From the NCBI GenBank assembly GCA_032358255.1, contig JAULBX010003333.1, positions 62,001 through 126,000 of the forward strand: a stretch of 64,000 nucleotides of DNA, in the 5' to 3' direction. A program made the translations under genes and the position numbers. The stretch comes from Heterotrichella gracilis (lineage: Eukaryota; Sar; Xanthophyceae; Tribonematales; Xanthonemataceae). Positions 49,218 through 60,730 of the stretch are shown piece after piece; positions within the stretch are counted from its first letter, which is position 1; every line of letters begins with the position of its first letter. Under the pieces are notes generated by a model. It saw nothing but the letters and a program-made list of their open reading frames with translations. It had not been told where the DNA came from and searched no databases.

Positions 49218-49715
49218 GGTGCGAACCCCGATTGCAAGGTGCAACGCATGCGCACGCCACAGAACCACTGGCCTAGTGTAAGCGAGGTTGTCGCTTGGCC
49301 TGAGGAGCCAACGGATTAGTGCAGGTGTGTAAGGGTTTCCCCGGGTCGCTGCGGCCCTTATAAAGAGCCTGAACACTGCGTTGCATATATGCATGCATGC
49401 TTTTCTCATCCTTGTAAAACCTCCCTTGCACGTGGGCACCTTACAGAAGACACGGGTCACGGGTTGCACCGATTCGGGTGATACAAGTGAACACGATCAG
49501 ACACACAACGGCACTAGCTAGATCCTATTCTTCTCTTGCACTGTTGTCTGCGGATTGAACAAGTGGTTTTGTGGTGTCACATTTTTTGCCCATCTCACAT
49601 CCAGACATCCCACGGTGCACCCACCCACCCCTAGAAAGCCGTGTCTACCTTGGTTCTGGCTGCTTGGAAAATAAGTCTTGATACCCTGTGAACGATCCCT
49701 CCTTACTTGCTCACC
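49218..49715. promoter_or_regulatory. Shared upstream region of kinesin and ArgC genes
   Basis: The divergent gap of 498 bases contains an ATGCATGC run near 49388-49402. No definite TATA element was seen. Confidence 0.4.
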
Positions 49716-52669
49716 ATGGCTTCAGCTGGGTTTAGCAGCCGTCTGACAACCCAAACCAGCAAGCACACATCACACAGGTCCCGTCGCTATGCGCTCAACG
49801 TCAGGGCCACCGTGGCTCCGCCAGTAAGTTACTCCTACCCTCATTCTAACGATCTCAAACACGTGGTTGCAACTCAAGTCGCTGCCCCTCGCCAAGGAAC
49901 CTCCGACAGTGCTGCTATGGCTTTGACGCCCCGACCATGTGCAGGCACCCACCACGCAAACCGCTGGGAAGGCAGCCACCGACAAGACCAGGGTAGCTGT
50001 GCTGGGGGCAAGTGGGTACACGGGAGAGGAGATCGTGCGGCTGCTGGCGTTGCACCCCAACTTCAAAGTGACGGCTCTCACAGGCAACAAGGAGGCTGGC
50101 AAGGTACAAACGTGTATGCAACACGTGACTGGGCTCCTCCCACCTAGCTCACTGACCCAACTCTGCCCTGTCCCTTGATTGCACGCAAGTTTCCAACAAG
50201 TGGTGTTGTTGGCCAGCTAGTTAGTGACAGTAGTGACTCTGGCAAGCACGCACTTCCCTTGCATGCATGCACTTGACACTAGTCAAGGCCACCTAGCCAC
50301 CTAGCCACCTCGCTACCTAGCTAGTGACCAACCACTAGTACTACCCCTGTCTCTTTCTTCGAAATTTGTGGTGGGTACCTTGCAATAGTACTGCGGCGAG
50401 CACCCACAGCCCAGCCATGCATGCATATACAAGCGAACCCCTTCTTATTGCAGGCGACCAACCATACGATCCAGCCCCTCAGTCCTGTAAGAGTGGCTGT
50501 TACCTTCAGTGCTCACGCAACTAGTGCACCAATACCCAAAGCTCACGTGCACCTACAAGCATATGCATATATACCAAGCGAACCCTCCTTGGCCGCAGGC
50601 CTTCCACGAGGTGTACCCCCACCTGATCACAGCCACAGACGTGCCAAACCTGGTCAAGATCGAGGACGTTAACTTCGATGACGTGGACGCCGCATTCTGC
50701 TGCCTGCCCCACGCCACCACCCAGGGCATCATCGCTGCCCTGCCCTCCCATGTCAAGGTGGTTGACCTGTCCGCAGACTTCAGGTTGCGCAACGTGAACA
50801 CATACGCAGAGTGGTAAGGGAAGCAAGGCTGGCCCTTTCCAAGCAGAATTGAAATGGTGTTACATGTGTGCACCCTTAAATCCTTAACCCTGCACACCGG
50901 CTCTGGTGGAGCAAAACCAGCTTCCGCCACTGCGACAGAGCAATGCCCATCTAAAGACCCGACGATCCTAGGACCTTATAACCTAGCACAAACCCTACCA
51001 CACTACTGCAAACCATATACTACCCTGCCCCCGCTGCAGGTACGGTGGCGAGCATAAGGCCCCCGAGCTCCAGAAGGAAGCAGTTTACGGCCTGACCGAG
51101 CTGTACCGGGAGCAAATCCGGGGCGCGCGCCTGGTGGCCAACCCCGGCTGCTACCCCACCACGGTGCAGCTGCCCCTCTACCCGCTGCTCCAGGCGGGCC
51201 TCATCCTGCCGGATGACATCATCATCGATGCCAAGTCCGGCGTGAGCGGGGCGGGTCGCAGCGCCAAGGTCAACCTGTTGTACACGGAGATTGCCGAGGG
51301 GATGAACGCCTATGGGGTCACGCGGCACAGGCACGTGCCGGAGATTGAGCAGGTGAGACCTCCTGGGAGGGCAGCAAAGGGTGGAGGCATCTGCATGGAA
51401 TTGAACATGCGGAGGGCCAGCAAAGGGGCAACCAGCTTGATGGGGGTGTGGCTGCACGCTGCACCAGGGCGAGATCTTCACCAGATTTAGCATTTGCGGC
51501 AAGCATCACCCGCCCACGCCATCCGTGCATGCCAATGCCATTGTCTTCTTCTCGCATGCTCTCTGATGCACCTCACCCCGCAATTCCCAACCCATGTTCT
51601 TTCTTACAAATATAATATATATTATTGTTTTTATTATTTCTGTAGGGCCTTGCTGAGGCTGCTGGGAGGGAGTTGACCATCAGCTTCACGCCGCACCTGC
51701 TGCCCATCACGCGTGGCATGGAGTCATCCATGTATGTCAAGCTGGCACCGGGGGTCACCGCGGACGACCTGCGTGCACACCTGGCGGTACGGAAATAATC
51801 ACAAATGAGATCACAATCAATTAATTAGTAGACATCATGGTCACAAAAATCTGGGTTCATGCACCTGATGCCATGAGGCGTCTTGCTTGCCACCACCTTC
51901 AACGCGCCACATGCGCATGGGCGGGGAATAAGGGCAGTGCGCCCTTCTCGTTGCTCTCCCTGCATCCCTGTACACCATTTGCTGCGCATAGATCTACGTC
52001 TTCACCATAGCAATTGTACCCGCCGCAGGAGCGCTATGCTGGCGAGACCTTTGTGAAGATCCTGCCCAAGGGCGAGGTGCCCCACACGCGCTACGTGAAG
52101 GGCTCCAACTACAACCACATCAACGTGTTTGAGGACCGCATCCCTGGCAGGGCGATCGTCATATCAGGTGGGCTGGTGGGGGCCAGGGGAGTGGCCAAGG
52201 GGGGACAAGTGGGTGCACTTACACGTCCGCATCCATAGTTGGGCATTATAATTGGGCATTGATTGCAATTTGAAGGCGCATAGTGGGCCTTGAATAGGAG
52301 GGCATCCGACTTGCAAACCTGTCTAGTACTGACCGAGCCGTGCTGGAGCGTCTTTTTGCGGTGCCACTTGCACTCCCTGCATAGTGTCCAAACGTACTAC
52401 ACTTGTGCATGCCCTGCATTGGCTAAGGCCTGTGCTTAACCAGCCGTTCTGGCTGGTTGTGGTGTCCTGTTGCGAGCCTCTGTGCGTCCCCTTTCTTTCT
52501 TTCTTCATGCCGCGCCACTTGCACTCCCGCTGTGCTGATGTGTGGCTGTGCGTGTGCAGTGATCGACAACCTGATCAAGGGCGCCTCGGGGCAGGCGCTG
52601 CAGAACATGAACATCATGATGGACCTGCCAGAGGGCACGGCGCTCATGCAGCAGGCAATGTTCCCATAA
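49716..52669 (+). CDS. ARGC: N-acetyl-gamma-glutamyl-phosphate reductase, plastid
   Basis: Seven exons: 49716-about 49823, 49943-50103, 50599-50815, 51040-51352, 51645-51786, 52029-52167 and 52559-52669. The enzyme reduces N-acetylglutamyl phosphate to the semialdehyde with NADPH, the third step of arginine synthesis. The cofactor-binding start [20 protein letters not shown], the catalytic cysteine in [28 protein letters not shown] and the active-site HRHVPEIEQ are all present. The protein ends in the normal family tail ([32 protein letters not shown]). The first roughly 45 residues ([19 protein letters not shown]) are hydroxylated and basic, like a chloroplast transit peptide. Length is about 395 residues including the leader. 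Confidence 0.97.
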
Positions 52670-53816
52670 TCGCCCGCAGCAGGAGCACATTGAGGGGGCA
52701 GGTGCCCTTGCAGGGGGCGCATAGGGTGGGCATGTTGCCTGGGGGTGCTTATGGGTAGCAAGCCTGCAATAAATTGGCTGCAGCCGACGATTCAGAAACA
52801 TTGACAGGTGGTCAGCAGGCCTTGATCTTATCATAGGCAAGCTGCAGACTTCGATACTGGCTTGGCGGGAGCTTGGGACAGCTGCAGCAGGCTCAAACGT
52901 TGGGACAGCCGCAGCAACTGAAAGTGGCAGCGCATGCAGGGACGTGAAGGGATGGGGCATGGGTAAACCAGTGGGGTTGACTAGCCGTAGTGGAGTTACT
53001 CCTACTGTAGGGTTGAGCCACAGTGGGTGGAGTCACAATAATCACTGTGAGGATTGCAGAAACGGAACATTGGGAACGCTGCAGCATTGATTGGCCCCAG
53101 GGGACTGTACAGGGACGTAGACCTGTGAGGGAGTTTAGAGATGGTGAGGCGATGTACAATAAGCTGGTTTAGCAGTCTGAGAGGACAAGAGAATTTAATA
53201 TTTACACCAGAATGACTCAGTGAACAGCACTGTTTTATTGTCTATAGAGCATGCGACAAGCGTAGCCTATCGCTGGCAGCCGCTGCATGCAAAGGATCAT
53301 GCCGGGCAGGATAAATTGCGCAATTGTAAGAACCTTGTTGCAAATGTACATAGACGCTAGAGTGCAGCTATTCTAGCACCATATGCATGCATGCATGCAG
53401 CAGCGCTGCGCAGTTGGCGTGCCTGGCTGCACAATCCTTGCTCAGCTGGCGGCACGTGCATAGTACTGCCCGCGACCTGGGACGACACCCGCATGTCGTG
53501 CTGCTGCAGCCGGCCGTCAAGACCGATCCTGCTGCTGGCCACTAGATGCAGCGCCATGCATTGTCAGTGGCAAATCCAAACTACAGTGAATAGCCTATAC
53601 GGTAATAATGAAGCCAGATACCCAAGTGAATCAATTAAAACCAGGTTAAAGGGGTGGTTGTCCATTTTTCAGCTAATGGTGACGCCAACAACCACCAATG
53701 ATTGTGCCAATATTGCAGTCGACACTGCATGCTGCGCGCAATGAAGTGGCATAGCGTAATATCGGCTGACTGGGCTCCCTGACGCTTCTGTTCCAGCGAA
53801 CCAACGGGCCCCCCTC
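52670..53816. other. Convergent intergenic gap, no gene seen
   Basis: The gap lies between the stops of ArgC and the OTU protease. It contains an ATGCATGC run at 53384-53399 and no supported exon. Confidence 0.5.
53384..53399. repeat. ATGCATGC run
   Basis: Four overlapping ATGC units (ATGCATGCATGCATGC) lie in intergenic sequence. Confidence 0.85.
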
Positions 53817-56733
53817 CTAGTCCTCCTCCTCCACCTGCGGTGCCGCCACCACGCTGCTGTAGTGCTCCCCCATGCCGTACGCGTGCCGCTGGTAGGCCAC
53901 GCGCAGCGGGGGCGCGTTACCTGAGGGACCAAGGGGAGGGGAGGGGATCAGGAGGTAGATTAAGGGAAAGGGGAGGGGGAGGTGTGTAACATGTTGGATG
54001 TGCACAGGAGAGACCTCCGCATGTAGGAGGTCATGTGCCTTCTACACGCTGCGGGACCACGCCATGCCAAAGGGGCTGCCACCCACCTGCCTGCCACAGA
54101 TGCATACCCCAGTACATGCGCTTCAAGACAAAGAGTGTAATGAAGTTGATGAGGGATAATGATGTATGCGGTGGTGGCCATGGCGTTGGTAATGGTGGTG
54201 GTGGTGGTGGTGTGGTAATTGTGGTGGTGATGATGGTGGTGGTGGTGGCGCCCCACCTGCATACTCCTCCCCTATGTGCAGCTCCTTGATGGCAACGGAG
54301 TACACAGTGATTGGCCGCTGCAGCGCATGTGACAGCGCCTGGAGCTCAACCTGGCCTCCCCACTCGGCTGTGGCTTCCACCTTGTGGCAGTACACCTCAA
54401 ACTGGGTGTCGGGGGCCCCAGCGGACTCCTCGTCCTGCGCACATACACACCTCGCTGAAAAGACAGGAAATCGAGGAACCGCAGCCCAAGAAACTCTTGA
54501 GTTTTCCCCCTTGTGCCTGAACGACAGCACCCACTTACCAATTTGATCCACTTTGCTACTGCAATGTGTCTCTTAGGCCAGTGTGGCCACCGTAGGAAAC
54601 CTCTGTTCGAATGTACTTTGGGCATTGTTTTGCATAATGTGAGCATAATCCTATCATGTCAACGCTACAGCAACAGAAGGTTTTGTCATTGTATTTATTC
54701 TACGTTTTTTCTGTATATCATAGTCATTACCTGCCCAGAACAATAGACCTAGTCTCGCGTGTAATTCAAAACGAATTATAAACCTTCGAGCTATTTCTTG
54801 TTGATGCTCCTGACCAATTCTCTTTGTTGCTGCAATACTTAAAATCCTCATGATAATGAGCCCGCCCATTCCATACATAGCCACCCCTTGCCGCCACGTA
54901 CCGACACAACGAAAGGCAGGAACTCTTCCGCGTGATCCCGCATGTAGCCCGCCGCCAATCCCCGCAGCCCCATGTAATCCCTGGGACCATCATCGGCCCC
55001 AGATTCCGTCAGCTGGTCCTCCAGGGCGCGGTACATGCAGTGACCGTCGGGCTGCAAGGAATTTAGGGTTTACGTTTTAGGGTTTAGGTTTTAGGGCATG
55101 CGGTAGGGCGCAGTACATGCAGTGGCCGTTGGGTGGAACAGGCGAGAGGCAAACAGGGGTGAGGGTGTGGCGCTGGGGTTAACAAAGAGAAGCCACGTGC
55201 AAGCACCAACTGTTGCACAACCTTGCGCGCAGCGCGCTCAATCAGCAGGGGAGGAAAGGTCAGGCTGGTGAAAAGGCACATGCGTGACCACAGATGTGGC
55301 TAGGCCAGTACCTGGATGTCTCGCATGGCCAGATCCAGTGGTCCCAGCAGCGCATTTAGCTCCCTCTCCTCTGCCATGCGCTCTGTTTCACCTAGCTCTG
55401 CCACCTCAGCAGCGATGCGCGCCTCACGCTCGGCCTGGGAAAGGCTCGAACTAGTCAGGAAATCATTCAATTGCTGTGCATAGATGGTGTGTGTGGACAA
55501 TGTCATGTCACATGTGCGAGCGACACTATGCACAGCTTCCGGCACGCAACGGATATTGAATGCATCGACAACGGCAGTGCTATGCATGCATATCGCCATC
55601 AACACATAATGCACCGGGAAGGTACCAGTGGTGCATGTAATGGTATGCGGTGGCTGGAAGCGCATCTAAGTAGGGCGGCGCACGCTTGAAGTTAACGCTT
55701 GCGTGACCTTTGTTGATTCTTGGAAAAAATTAAATGCAGCTACTTCTATATATTCTACAAAAGACTGGTGGTGCGTTTGCACCACACCCACCTCCTGCTG
55801 CGCTTTCTTTTGGTTGCGCTTCTGGGCCTTGGAAGATACTCCTTTCTGCGTGACATCGGTAAGGCATTAGCAACTCATCGGTAAGGCATGAACAACCCAG
55901 GAACAGCAGCAACCCGTGCTATGGACCGGAAGCGCTTGCATAGCACCCACCTTGCTGTCACCATCTGCAGGCTCTGCAAGCGTGAAGCTGTATAGGTCCG
56001 AGGTCAGGATGTCCATGGTGGGCTTGACAGTTTTGTTTGACCGGGCGTCTAGCTCTGCAAGCTCCGCTTCGTGTTTCTTCTCCAGGTCACCTTCCACCTT
56101 GGCGGCTTCGTCCTGAGGAAAACAGCATGTGGTGGCGGCGGTGGTTATGGTGGTACGCGAGTATCGATGCGCTCAATTGAGATTGTAAAATAATACTGGC
56201 ACAGGGGGCCAATTGAGGCAGCAGGTGAACATGCAGTGGGAGGGGCACAGGACACTTTGCAGTGGAATAGCAAAGCTGGCACATTAGGAAGGCCTTGCCA
56301 ATACCTTCTTTGCCTTGCCCAGCTTCTTGTATTTGTCCTTGAGTGCCTTCATCTCCTGTGACGGGCATGGCAGGGTTCAGTGCAAATCTTTAAATTGCAT
56401 GGGTTGCAAGCTTTGGTGCTGCAAAGTGGTTGGGCAGCGCAGGCTTACCCTCTTGTGCCGCTGTAGCATCTGCCCACGTGATTCAACACCGCTGTCGTCC
56501 TCGCTACCGCTTTCCTCCTCGCCATCAGGGGCGCTTTCTGCTGTATCAGCAGTCCTGATAGGCTGCTGTGGTTGCTGTGGCTGCTGTGTTACAGGTGCTG
56601 GTGCAGCAATAGTGGGGTCAGTTTCCTGCACTTTGGGCTCCTGGTGGGTAGGCTGCTCCTCGACTGCCTCAGGTGCATCAGTCTTTGTGACGCCCTTGAG
56701 GAATGCCTTTTTGCCACCACCTTTCCTGCCCAT
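53817..56733 (-). CDS. OTU-family deubiquitinase, OTUD6 type
   Basis: Eight exons: 56733-56449, 56354-56307, 56113-55951, about 55846-55791, 55437-55312, 55053-54900, 54436-54258 and 53921-53817, about 370 residues. The catalytic Asp and Cys lie in PDGHCMYRALEDQL and the His in AYGMGEHYSSV; YSVAIKELHIGEEY matches the usual strand before the active-site loop. The N-terminal half is charged and helical (AEREARIAAEVAELGETERM, EGDLEKKHEAELAELDA), with a conserved KGVSSKAQKRNQKK box, as in OTUD6A/B. The enzyme should cleave ubiquitin chains. In animals OTUD6B is linked to translation and proteasome assembly; a role here is inference. The acidic and Gln/Pro-rich stretch after MGRKGGGKKAFLKG is typically disordered. 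The promoter is shared with the divergent RNA-binding protein gene. Confidence 0.93.
54193..54249. repeat. GGT/GTG microsatellite
   Basis: This imperfect trinucleotide run is broken by TAA and GAT steps. It lies in the intron of the OTU gene directly beside the donor of the IKELHIGEEYAG exon. Confidence 0.9.
55066..55097. repeat. Degenerate interstitial telomere-type repeat
   Basis: TTTAGGGTTTACGTTTTAGG and the bases after it hold four imperfect TTTAGGG units in an intron of the OTU gene, just upstream of the PDGHCMYRA exon on the gene strand. Confidence 0.8.
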
Positions 56734-57225
56734 TTTGATGCTTTTACGCAGCACACAACCACAGAAAAGCAATGAAAGTGTCCCTCATGCGCGTAGTGTG
56801 CTTCACAAAGTCTGACAGATTGCAAGTTGGTGCACAAGTGCATGCACACGCCGCCTCAAGCAAGGAGAGTGGAGCTGTATGTGAGCAGGTAGTCGCAACT
56901 CGTGCAGAATATCCACTAAAGATATAATAGCAAAACGGGTTACAACTGGATATGGTGTGGTGATATGAACAGTGTGCAATTCCGTAGTGCTCACATGCCC
57001 GACAGTGCACATAAGTAGTCCTTTGCAAAGGACTATCAGTTTCTAAAGTTCTTCTGCTGGGCAGTTGGTATTTGACAAGTTACTGCGCGCAATAAACACA
57101 GTAACATATTCGTATTGTGGCGCTCCATCGTCTTGTTTGCAAACATACTCGACAGCGCTTCGTTTGCCCCTGCCTGATTTGTTTCGGCCCAGAAACGTGT
57201 ACAATAGGGACCTAGGTTGTTTGTA
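56734..57225. promoter_or_regulatory. Shared upstream region of OTUD6 and RBM42 genes
   Basis: The divergent gap of 492 bases must contain both promoters. No clear core element was recognised. Confidence 0.4.
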
Positions 57226-60035
57226 ATGGCAGATTTTGAGGCCGAGCTGGCCAGGTTCGAGGCAGAACTGGCAAGCGTCCCCGCGCCACCTCCACCACCG
57301 GTACGGACCTATATGCATGCATTGCATCGCATGGCTTATATGCATGCATTACCTTGCAAGGCCTTGCAGGCTCACCGTAGTGTGAAGTGACGTGCTTGAT
57401 GGTAATTAATCTCTTGTTACATTCTCACATGCTCAAGTCATAAACAACTGCAAGAACTAAAGTTTTTGGTCGCACACATACACACCTGTACACGCAACTT
57501 GTGTAGCTTGTGACAGCACTGTAGTAAGCAATTTCTACTCAAATTACAAGCTGTTCAGAAACGCTCCATCTTGCACAGGTTCGTCCCGCACAGCTCAATG
57601 GCCCCCCGTCCCTTGCCCCTCCGCCCCCCCAGTTTTCATCGGCCCCCATGCGGCCAACCATGGCGGGGCCTCCCCCTCCTTTCCCGGGACCCCCTGGACC
57701 TGCAGCTGGTCCCCATTTCGGTGGCCTACCCCCGCCACCCATGCGGCCACCAATGATGGGGCCGCCCGGCGGAATGCCCATGGGACCCCCGGGACCGCAC
57801 TTTCCTCCCCCGGGCTTTGCACCACCACCTGGACCGCCTATGTATGCTCAACAACAGGTAAGACACATCCTGGTTGTGTTGACTGCAAGTCACCACTAAT
57901 TGGATTGTCGTTGCATGTGATCGGTATCATGCGGCATGCACTGTTGTATCCATGCCCCTGCCCGTTTCTTGGGCTTGCTTCCCATGCGCTCTGGGAAAGG
58001 CGAAGGGTCAATTTCATGTGAAGTGCTGACACTTCTCCCCTGGTGCATCCTGCAGATGTACGCAGCACCTGTACAGCCTGCCTTCCCCCCGCCAGGTGTG
58101 GCGCAGCAGGCACCGGAGTACTACGCCAGCTACCCCGCACCAGGTAGGGACAAAGCCCTAAATTCGTAAACTTTATAAAGTATTACAACGCCAGCTACGC
58201 AGCCACACTAGGTAGGGGCAATGCCCCTGGCATGGATGAGGGTTGCAAGCTGTGCAGGCATTAGCTAACGATGCATACCAAATGCTGGGACACGACTGTT
58301 GCCGCAACATATCATTGCTGCACAGGCGTGCATGCTGGGGTGTGGGGTGGTTGCAGAAGGGAGTTCGGATGCAATGGTACACTTTCCTTGCATGAGCCAT
58401 GCAGGGTGACTGATTGTGATATTTCATTTGATTTAGCAAATGATCTCACTGGGTTGGATTTACAGCAGAATAGCCAGGTTAGCATTCACCCTTGCGCACC
58501 GCAGCCGTGTTGGCAGCCTTCACCATTTTTAAAGATGTAAATCCTAGGTTTGCTAGGGAACAGGACAGGTGATTACATGTGCCCATGGGTGCCCAAACTC
58601 CTTAACCTATGCCCCTATGCTGACCCTAGCTGCTGCCATTGCAGAGCCTCAACCTCAACCACAACCTGCGCCTCCGGCAAAACCCGCGTTTGCGTACGTG
58701 GAAGCATATGGGGCCAACAAACAGCAGCACCCACAACATAACCACAACCAACAAGTGGCAAGGGTCAAGGTAGGCATGGGGTTGGCATGCATGCAAGGGC
58801 ATCAGTACGCGGGATGTTTTTGGAATGTCGAATTGTACCATGGGAAGGTACTCGCATAAATGTTGTCGACAGCGGGTCACATGGGGCTGGCAGATGCCAG
58901 CGGCTTGTGAGGGGTAGACCTGCATGTGGTGCGGCCACTGTTGGTGGAGTATTTTTTCCCATGAGGGCACGCATGTAAGTTTAATCCTATGCATGTGTGC
59001 ATGTTCTGCGCAGGATGCAATCGTGGTCCAGGACAAGGAGTCGTTGAAAAAAGCGGTTCCCCGGAAAGCTGCTGGCAATGTATGGCTGGACTCCTCACTA
59101 TCTGAGTGGCCGGAGAACGACTACCGAATTTTCGTTGGTGACCTGGGTAATGAAACCAACGACGATGCGCTGGCGAAAGCGTTTTCAAAATACACATCTT
59201 TTGCCAAGGCAAAGGTGGTAAGGTGAGGGTCAACAGCCACAGTGATTGTATGTGTGTGGGGCGCTGCATGGGGGCCGCAGTGGGTGTAGCTGCAGTATTA
59301 GTAGTTGTTGTTGTGCCCATTGGCTCACATAGGGCTGGCACTGCGCGATTGGCTTGTGAAGGACAGGAGTGCATGGCATGTTGCTGTTATCTCTGGATGC
59401 ATCCCACCTGGGGCACACATGTGACCGTATCGGTCCAATTGAAAGTCACGAGGGGGCTTTGAAGCCAATCCCCGGCTTAAACCATGCCATTGTGTGCTGT
59501 AGGGACAAGCGGAGCAACAAGACCAAGGGGTTTGGGTTTGTGAGCCTGACCGACCCTATCGAGGGTGCCAAGGCCCTGAGGGAGATGCAGGGCAAGTACA
59601 TCGGCAACAGGCCAGCCAAGCTGCGCAAGAGCTCGTGGGATGTAAGTGCACACAACCGCCACACTTGCCGTGTGCTTGGACCTGCAGTACATGTTTAGCA
59701 GCAACTGTAGCTTGGTGGATTTCAGTCCGGGCACATTCTTTGTGCAATTTTCGCATCGTGGGAGTATGCTAGTCACAACCACTAAAGCCAGACTGGCAGT
59801 CTGCCCTGCATGCCGTGTGCATGTGGCCACAGGCTCAAAATCTGCATGTTCACAAAGCACAAGAGGCTGGAAGTGTTTATACTTTGATGTGCAACACAGT
59901 GCTTTGTCCACTGACATACAATGCCCCCCCCCACAGGACCGCACCGACACCAACGCCACTGCCCTCAAGCGTAAGCTGGCAGGCATCAACCAGAAGGAGA
60001 AGAACAAGAAGCAGGCATCGGTGCTGCATAAATAG
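57226..60035 (+). CDS. RBM42: RNA-binding protein of the RBM42 family
   Basis: Seven exons: 57226-57300, 57580-57855, 58057-58142, about 58644-58768, 59015-59221, 59503-59641 and 59938-60035, about 335 residues. The start MADFEAELARFEAEL is helical. A long Pro/Gly-rich low-complexity stretch (residues about 25-150, PHFGGLPPPPMRPPMMG) follows. The C-terminal RRM has RNP2 (IFVGDLG) and RNP1 (KGFGFVSL), split by an intron, and the family signature VWLDSSLSEWPENDYRIFVG upstream. The C-terminal tail (KRKLAGINQKEKNKKQ) is basic. RBM42-type proteins bind pre-mRNA or mRNA and work with splicing and stress-related complexes. A TGTAA at 60278-60282, about 240 bases after the stop, fits a chlorophyte poly(A) signal. 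Confidence 0.93.
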
Positions 60036-60730
60036 GGGGGCATGTGGGGCAGGAACACGATGTAGGATTGAAGCCCCCGCGGGGGGTGCTAGTGGCAGGT
60101 TGAATAGTGATGTTTACATCCAATGGCGCATACACACATGGATGTGTATGATTAGGTAGTGTGGCACATGCCATGCCCAGATTGATTCATATTTGAGTGT
60201 TCTTTTCCTCGAGATCAGGTGTTGTCGTGTGAATTTTTCGTATTGCATCCCCTGCTACCTTCCCGTTTGGATTTACGTGTAATGCCTCCCAAAGTCCAGT
60301 CAGATGCTGCATGACAGACTGCGCGATGCTGGGCAGTCTCTAACCGCAACTAAGGGCAGCAGGCAGCTGAATATGCATATGCCCTGCCGTAAGGTGTGTG
60401 CAAACGTCGGGAACTGCTTTGTGGGTTGCATAAACCGTGTGCATTGGTCGATAGCTGACAGATTTCTCAGTACATGGTTTGAGAGGTACGTACTTTCGCG
60501 CACCCGGTCACGATGTACCCTCATCCCCAGCCAGGGTGACCCGATTGCTGCAGTTGCACGTGCTTACAGCTTGCTGTGTCAGTGCCTAGCTTCTTGGCCG
60601 TGGAAGTAGTGTAAACACAGGCTTACAGTTGCTACCAACGCTCAGTAGCAGTTGTCGTATAAACGCAAAGTCTCTGACAGCCCGCGCAGGTGTATATACG
60701 CCACCAAAAATTTAACCTACTCCTGGTCGG
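60036..60730. promoter_or_regulatory. Intergenic, upstream of the USP gene
   Basis: The stretch of 695 bases lies between tandem genes. It should hold the end of the RBM42 transcript and the USP promoter. No gene was seen. Confidence 0.45.
60278..60282 (+). terminator. Possible TGTAA polyadenylation signal of RBM42
   Basis: The chlorophyte-type TGTAA lies about 240 bases beyond the stop codon. The match is short, so support is modest. Confidence 0.3.
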
